Shown here piece after piece: positions 58,102 through 64,000 of a stretch of DNA of 64,000 nt. A model generated the notes under the pieces. That model was not told where the DNA came from and made no database searches. It saw only the letters and a program-made list of their open reading frames with translations. Source of the DNA: Hetaerina americana. Lineage: Eukaryota; Arthropoda; Insecta; Odonata; Calopterygidae. The DNA lies in assembly GCA_022747635.1 (NCBI GenBank), contig JAKTNV010000196.1:310001-374000 (forward strand), read 5' to 3'. Position 1 is the stretch's first letter. Each line of letters begins with the position of its first letter. A program made the position numbers and the translations under genes.

Positions 58102-58824
58102 ATGGTCGAACATCACGTGGATACGCTCGCCTTGCAAATTGACGATAAGGCGAAGGCCCCTGCTCCGTTGGAGGTCCACCTCCTTACACTAGAGTCACTG
58201 GGCCTCACACCGGAAAAGATTGCGGCGATCTAATTTGGATTTAACCGCCATTTGGTATCCCTGAAGTTGGCAACTGAAGCTACTATGAAGAGGATTCTAT
58301 ATTATATCCCACGAAAGCTACCGTTTCCATCCCTAACGATCCGAGGACGACGATTAGCATTGACGAGACCTTTGGTAGCCTTTGTAATGTCAGGGTTCTT
58401 CGTCTTCCCGTGCAGACCCCATTGGAAGATATAACAAGTGAGCTTCAACGTTTTGGAAAAATCCATCGCTCGTGGGAGAACAGGTGGGAGGGCGACCAAA
58501 TGGCGCGCGTGCTGACAGGTACGACAGTGGTGCGGATGACGGTGGAAAGAAATATCCTGTCGTACCTCCCCATTGGCGGCAACCGGGCCATCATCATCTA
58601 CGAGGGTCAGCGCCGCACCTGCGCCCGTTGCAACCAAGAAGGCCAAGGTGGAGGAAAGCCAAGGTGTCCGCAATATTCCCAGGGCTCCTCTAGAGGTGGA
58701 CCAATTCGATCTATCTCCTCCGATTTCTCCCGACGGAGCCGCTTCGGCAGATGACCTCCAGTCCGCTCCCGGCCCCCCCGAGGCCACCTCCTGGGTTGGG
58801 CCGGTCACCAGCTGTGCTGCCTAA
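58102..58824 (+). pseudogene. LINE3 ORF1, gag-like (unit 3)
   Basis: This is the copy of 17131-17855. ATG 58102 opens MVEHHVDTLALQIDDKAKAP and stops at 58233. The later part keeps VVRMTVERNILSYLPIGGNR and IIYEGQRRTCARCNQEGQ in one frame (58410-58754), better than in unit 1, where a small insertion breaks it. The knuckle still lacks its histidine (EGQ). The stop after the first 43 codons is shared with unit 1. Confidence 0.65.
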
Positions 58825-59045
58825 AAGAATGCCCCCCGTTGAACGCTGCCGAGTTACCCGCTCTTCGTAGAGACCACGGCTGGGTCTTCTTCTTCGGACT
58901 AGGTCGAGGGGGAGGTATGCAGTGACAACTCGAGGCCTCGATCGTCGGCCCGTCGGACGAAGCGTCCTGGGAAGCGGCGAAGCTCTTGTCGCTTGGGCTC
59001 GAGCGGGGACCGAAGCGACGTAAGCCAAGACCAGGACTCTGGTAA

Positions 59046-59663
59046 GTGATGTCCGGTGCCCATAGCTGTCCTCTCATTCCACCAATTAATATTATTTCGT
59101 TTAATATTGCTGGTGTTTATAACGCTTTAAAAAGTGCAGTCCAACGTTTTCCCCGCGATCTCAGGGCTGATGTAATCCTCCTTGAAGAGGTAAAAGAGGA
59201 CATACTCTGGGATACAAACATCTTTCAGGCTTTCGGCAATTTCGCCACCACCCTAGTCCGAAATGGCATTTCGTTCTCTCATGTTCGCCGCCACGCATCA
59301 GACCGAAAAACGTTCGCTATCGTGAATGGTATCCATATCACGAACCTTTACGTTCCCTCCGGTGAGCGCGCGCGGACAGAGCGCGAAACATATTTTAATG
59401 AACTCCTTCTCCCCTACCAGTATTCTTTCTTGGGGAGGGCCATATTGGGCGGAGATTTCAACTCCAACTACCGCCGAGAGGGTAGTGCCTCCGGAAGGGA
59501 TGTGGTGACATACTATCCAAGCCAGGCACTCTCACTGATTCGAGCGATTGACGCAGTGCGTTCTTATTGCGCCGGTCCCACCCCCTTCACGCGATCAGGG
59601 CCTAACTCTCGGACGCGAATTAACTGCCTCTTCCTCTCGGCATCCCTAAAAAATGATGTTTAG
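59046..59663 (+). pseudogene. LINE3 endonuclease domain (unit 3)
   Basis: This is the copy of 18077-18712 with one open frame of 205 codons. INIISFNIAGVYNALKSAV, VILLEEVKEDI (QE replaced by EE), HITNLYVPSGERARTERE, ILGGDFNSNYRRE and FTRSGPNSRTRINCLFLSAS are present. It lacks a short segment found in unit 1 at about 18280. It ends at the same junction with gypsy sequence, without any RT. Confidence 0.75.
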
Positions 59664-59664
59664 A

Positions 59665-60642
59665 GAGTGGACACGTGCCCCTACGCGCGGAAGGATCTGG
59701 CCAGAAGTTTTCGTCCTCAGCGTCTACCCAGTTAGTGAGGGGTGCCTGAACTTCCTCCCGGAATGGCGCCACCTCAACTACATATCCCCTTTTTACCTTT
59801 TGTTCGCTGCTACGAATGTTACAAAGTAATATGGGGACATTGCCTACAGGTGACACCGAAGCAATGCTCGGCAGAATTAATAAATCTCTCTCGCTTCCAA
59901 AGACTCGCACTTCTTTGCCTTCAACCATCTGACTCTTTATCTTCGACAACACAACGGATAACGGCGCTACTCTAATAGAGTCCTCTGATACAGTTTTGCT
60001 TGATCGGCCAATCCCATTACTAGCGCCGGTCTGAGTTTCGCGAACTTTGCCATCGCACAAGGGGACAACAAATCTATCCTCTCTTACTGGCGAAAAAACA
60101 CAATCATCACCCGACTTCTTTATCCCAAACCGGGAGTCGGTGGAAACCTCGAAGACATCGCCATTAACTTCGTCCCTAGCGGTGCAGCTTGCTTGCGACG
60201 CGGGTGGCAACCTCTCTATGACTCTTTCGGCCTTCGCCACCTCTGCTAATTTCTGTGAATCCTTATTTAGAGATCCGTTATCCTTATTCCCTTCTGTCGA
60301 TTCCTCCGTCGTTACTTGAAAACAAATTCCCTCCATACTGCCGTTTATTCGCGAGTTACATTTCATTATCTCTGCCGGAAAAGCACTTTGGTTTTTAGTG
60401 TCGCTTATCGTTTTTTCCTCAAGGGATGCTAAATTATACGTGGCCATTTGCGAATCATTGCCATTAATTATACCATAAATGAAAGAATCAAACGCCTTGA
60501 CCTCTTCGGAAACTCCAATTTCATGGGCGCCTATGGGCTCGTTCATCTGCGATGTTACGCAATTAGATTTAAGGTATGTCTCGTGTCCCTCACCCATTCT
60601 TATTTTCCGTTTATTGAACGATATACTTTTCCCGTAACAAAC
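59665..60642 (-). pseudogene. Gypsy-type pol: protease-RT linker region (unit 3)
   Basis: This is the copy of 18718-19691, open on the minus strand from 60645. The NVPILLCNIRSSEQKVKRGY block is conserved. Few residues differ from unit 1 (for example VFGSERDLLIL for VIGSERDLFIL). It is cut at the LINE3 junction near 59665 and interrupted upstream by the fold-back insert. Confidence 0.65.
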
Positions 60643-60656
60643 CATAAAATCAAGGC

Positions 60657-60949
60657 AACAATTTCAGAGTGTTTAAATCATTCGCCTTGACTGGGATTCA
60701 AACCCAGATCCCGCAATATCCGGTGGAGTGCTTTAGCCACTTAAGCTACCGAGGCGTCCTCTTAAACTCTGAAATTTTGGGGCTTTTAAGGGAACAACAG
60801 CACTCGACCGGATATTGAAGGATCTGGGTTCGAATCCCAGTCAAGGCGAATGATTTTTACACTCTGAAATTGTTGCATTGAAATGCACATTAGCGGATGA
60901 CTCCGTTAAAAGTTACTGTTGCGGCATCTCCCGCAGTTTCTTTGGAATT
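60657..60949 (-). mobile_element. tRNA-derived fold-back insert in gypsy pol (unit 3)
   Basis: The same length (293 bp) and the same 14-bp flanking repeat (60643-60656 and 60950-60963) are found as in unit 1. It is therefore one insertion event that was duplicated with its surroundings. Inner structure, including both tRNA-like arms, is preserved. Confidence 0.8.
60683..60756 (-). tRNA. tRNA-like sequence within the fold-back insert (unit 3)
   Basis: It is as in unit 1 (19732-19805), with one further change in the anticodon stem (CTCCA), which weakens it. A box and B box are kept. It is a repeat-borne pseudo-tRNA, not a decoding tRNA. Confidence 0.4.
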
Positions 60950-60963
60950 CATAAAATCAAGGC

Positions 60964-61290
60964 CTAGAAGACCGTCATAGTTCGTTTCCCCCAAATCCAC
61001 TACTAAGATGTCATGGGGATATAATTTATGATCAATCAAAAATTGCACGAACTCTCTCCGATGATTGGCAAGGGATGACCTGACGCGCTTCTCACCCGAG
61101 AATTGTAATCAGAATTCCTTAATTGGCCAAAAGGAAATTTTTTACTATCAATGATGGTAACGGCTGCTCTCGTTTCCACTAGAAAATTGTTATCTTTCTT
61201 AAATTATTAACTACTATTGTCCATCCTGCTTCTTGAGTTACCACTAGAATTAAATCTGTCCCGACCTCCCAGTCGGGAGATCGGCGTTTC
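60964..61290 (-). pseudogene. Gypsy-type retropepsin, active site lost (unit 3)
   Basis: This is the copy of 20013-20340. The active-site triplet reads ETR (61168-61176) instead of DTG. One base is missing in a T run near 61200, which adds a frameshift upstream. The C-terminal DILVVDLGETNYDGLLG block is kept. Confidence 0.7.
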
Positions 61291-62461
61291 CCGCCACGAA
61301 GGGATTTTCGCGCCTCGGGCAGCGTCTGGGAAGATGGCCAGTCCTTTGACAAATGCCTCATTTCACGAGCGGGCAATCTTTAGCCATATGATTTTCATTT
61401 CCACAATTTAAACACAAAGACGGCCTCGTTCCCCTCTCCCTCTCTCTACACGCTCGACCAATGTGACCGGTTTTACCGCAGCGAAAGCAAACGCGTGCGC
61501 CGTGATTATCTATCCTTCGGTGTCCCTACTTGCACCGGGGGAACCAGTCTTACATTGAAACCCCTTCCGAGAGCCTGTGCGGCGTTCATTTGTTCCACGG
61601 GAAACTGCCAACCTGCAACATTTGGCGGATTCGCGTTCATACCCTACCAAGGCGTTATATTTGGAGATGGCGGCCACCTAGGGGGTTACTGACACAACCA
61701 CGCATGAGACTGTTGTGGTGAATTTACGTCTCTGTTGACGGCGTATTTTCTGACACTAGCTTCTTCAACGCTTGCGAACCCTTCTGTCTCAATCAAGTTT
61801 GTTGGATTACGAACCAACACAAACCTACCAATCTCTTCCTTCAGCCCAATTAAAAATTGCACAAGAAGTCTACCTTGAATTCTTCGCTGTTTCTGAATCA
61901 ATCTCGCCCCATGACTCGCGTAGCCTACGGGCGACATGGCGCATTCTGGTTGGAAATTCTGCGACGTTCTCCAGCGGTTTTAGTACGCAAGTGTTAAATG
62001 TTTTTTCTAACATGATTGGAGATGCCTTTAGGGAAAATCTCCTTTTGAGATTAATGGAAAAGTCCGCGTATGAACCTAATATGTGATGATTTGCAGAGAC
62101 AAAATCCGCGGCGGTTCCTCCAAGCCGAAGTTGAGCGACTCCTAAGGTCTGTGCTTCAATTCCAACTACTAAGATGACTTATAATACGAACGCTTTCCAA
62201 AAATTTGCCAACCCCAATCTCATCTTCCCCGCTAAACGTTGGAATTAAATGAATCTGGCTGCCAATAGCGGCGGTTTGCGCTGCTTCTCCGCAACCATTT
62301 TGCGGACTCGCATTACTTCCCGGCTGTTCTAACACATTAACCAAAGGTGTGAAGTTGAGTGCACTGCCGAATTTCAATCCAATTGCGGTTTCGTGATAAT
62401 CGAGAAATGGGTTAGGGTTCCCCAGTCTATGAGGGTTAAGGCCATCCATCGCGAAATTCAA
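61291..62461 (-). pseudogene. Gypsy-type gag with three CCHC knuckles (unit 3)
   Basis: This is the copy of 20341-21511. The capsid C-terminal segment is open at 61686-61937 (RRIQGRLLVQFLIGLKEEIG, then RFVLVRNPTNLIE), a block shared by many gypsy-like gags. The knuckle region at 61350-61510 matches unit 1; the third knuckle's last residues differ slightly (GHLPRRC kept). The N-terminal 101 codons are open at 62156-62461. Frameshifts separate these parts. Confidence 0.8.
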
Positions 62462-62550
62462 CCCAATGCTAATTACATTAAAATTTGACTGTGCTTATTT
62501 AATTTATTTTTTCATACTCCGAGTGTATCCGATACCCATGGTGGGCGCTG

Positions 62551-63208
62551 AATGGGCTAATTGATGGTTCCTGATGAAGTGACCCTTAGTTTAATTGCGC
62601 GCAGAGAATCGCGATGAGGTTATAGCACGTGTCTTAAAATAATCATTCGCTAGCTATGCACAGATTAGCATATCCCACCTGTCCGAGAAAATACGGAACT
62701 TCCGATTTAAAGAGGTACACGGGCACATGATAATCAATGAGACACTGTCGCATACACTGAATAAATCACTAGTCCAACCGCGCAACCCCTCACCAAACAC
62801 CAATATGTCGCAACGGGGGTTTCTATGGTGCGACACAAACGGTATCGGGGAAGGTCAGAGTAACTACACCGAGTACCACCAAAGCAGCCGTATATTACCC
62901 AACATCAGTCATAATGCACCATTTACATAAGTATAAGCAAATTATGGATGGCTAGACCCTCAGTAAACCAACACGAGGGCGGACAGAATTAAAGTGGCAG
63001 AAAATTACCTGGGACACGGTATATACAGGGTGGACGCGGTCACGAAACACATAACCTAGGCAGAGCCCTCGTCCGTCGGAAAGGAAAGGAGTATGGCAGG
63101 GTGGACGCGGTCACAATGAACGGTACCTAGGTTGAGCCCTCGTCCGAAGTTGAGTCAGGAATATAACACACTGTCGCAACAAGCGCAACATAGCCGAATC
63201 ATCGTGCG
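62551..63208 (-). repeat. Gypsy-type LTR, truncated (unit 3)
   Basis: This is a copy of the LTR at 21597-22401 but ends at 63208. It lacks the TATA element and the first about 190 bp (minus-strand 5' end). Two 71-bp repeat units remain (63025-63095 and from 63096). At 63208 it is fused to integrase sequence. Confidence 0.65.
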
Positions 63209-64000
63209 CAGCAACACGAGTTGCCCGTTAAGAATAGGCGGCAACCGTAAGTTCCTATTGTATTTAAAATGCTCATTTTGTATGTTACACTGGTTATTCT
63301 TTGCCGCTTGCGCGCGCGCGATTTGGAGCCGGCGTTGCAAAACGTGATCGTACGGGGGTACCTCCGTGTAACACGGTAGGAGGGGTCGTAAGACAATATC
63401 CCAAGGCATATCCAATTCCCTCCCATATAAAAGGTAAGCAGGAGGTCGCTCTGTGATTCGACGTTTGCTATTTCTGTACACAAATATTGCAAAATTTAGT
63501 TGATCGTTCCAATCCGAGTGGTCTTGGTTGACATAGTGAGAAATAACGGCGGCAAAAGATTGGTGCGCCCTCTCCAGCCTACCATTGGAAGCGGGATTGT
63601 AAGGGGAGGTAAAAATTGTCTTTACTTTCAATAGATCACAAATTCGCCTCATAAGCTGTGATGTGAAATTGGCACCTCTGTCAGTGAGAAGGGTGGCTGG
63701 CACCCCATGACGGCAAATGATCTGCTCTACGAAGGCTCGAGCTACAGTTTCTGCGGATTGATCGATGATAGGTATGGCCTCAAGATACCTCGTAAGATAA
63801 TCTTGACATGATAGTATGTAGCGATTGCCTCTATTGGATACTTTTAATGGACCAATTATATCCAAAGCAATTTTCTCGAACGGATATGACGCTTCGGTGA
63901 CAGGTTGAATAGGTATTCTTTCCTTTCTTCCTTTTCGTTTCTTGCAGCTTACGCAATTACTAACGTAATTTCGAGTGTCGACGTACAGCCCGGGCCAATT
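63209..64000 (-). CDS. Gypsy-type integrase, partial (right edge)
   Basis: On the minus strand, entering from the window edge, there is the CxxC part of the integrase zinc finger (NYVSNCVSCKKRK, near 63930). The catalytic core follows: LDIIGPL (first D), LLTDRGANFTS (second D) and SNGRLERAHQS (E), with 35 residues between the last two (D,D35E). Typical core sequences FTSPYNPAS and PAYLLYGREL are present, followed by the start of the C-terminal region FKYNRNLRLPPILNGQLVLL. There the frame meets the truncated LTR at 63208, so the C-terminal tail is cut. No stop is seen in the visible 260 or so codons. It would insert element DNA into the genome. Whether it belongs to the same family as the adjoining LTR is unproven. 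Confidence 0.85.

Noticed and set aside
63199..63347. Plus-strand open frames overlapping the integrase end
   Set aside because: The minus-strand integrase core has D,D35E and flanking family blocks; the plus frames have no motif.
1..64000. A new multi-gene system, CRISPR array or gene cluster
   Set aside because: There are no regularly spaced repeats with unique spacers and no set of intact neighbouring genes. All long frames belong to known mobile-element classes apart from the single candidate exon.

Overview
This window looks like repeat-rich eukaryotic intergenic or intronic DNA, most likely from an arthropod (probably an insect). That rests on the mix of mobile elements: jockey-, CR1-, RTE- and RNase-H-type LINEs, Penelope-like elements, mariner, piggyBac, a gypsy-type LTR element and tRNA-derived SINEs. 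I see no operons, ribosome binding sites, CRISPR arrays or rRNA. No intact host gene is visible. The only candidate host coding sequence is one 240-bp exon with good splice sites at 23986-24225 (minus).

The window is organised as a tandem, mosaic segmental duplication. Unit 1 (1 to about 22.4 kb), unit 2 (about 22.4-35.5 kb) and unit 3 (about 35.5-63.2 kb) carry the same ordered set of broken elements. In order these are a jockey-A fragment (minus), an RNase H LINE fragment (plus), a Penelope fragment PLE-1 (minus), an AT-rich unclassified block, a CR1 RT fragment (minus) and an RTE-1 fragment (minus). Then follow a CR1-like LINE2 (plus), PLE-2 (minus), RTE-2 (minus), LINE3 5' part (plus), gypsy pol-gag-LTR (minus), a second AT-rich block, piggyBac (plus) and jockey-A again. 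Positions 1 to 22207 align with 44511 to 63208. Unit 2 lacks everything between RTE-1 and the gypsy gag. Unit 3 has lost about 1.2 kb around the CR1 fragment and also the exon region.

Differences between units date the insertions. A 318-bp SINE (10430-10747) and a complete-looking mariner (10876-12206) are in unit 1 only, with empty sites in unit 3. A 293-bp tRNA-derived fold-back element lies inside the gypsy pol in units 1 and 3, with the same 14-bp target duplication, so it predates the duplication. A nearly full-length second jockey element (jockey-B, 40.2-44.9 kb) is in unit 3, and its 3' tail is at the left edge of unit 1.

Only the mariner-1 transposase (357 codons, D,D34D motif present) and the partial gypsy integrase at the right edge (D,D35E present) read as uninterrupted conserved proteins. 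Nearly all other coding stretches carry stops, frameshifts or truncations. I found no convincing new multi-gene system. The points of interest are the duplication history, a likely gene-conversion tract, fold-back structures, loss of the protease active site and the orphan exon. All identities were judged by eye, without alignment software.
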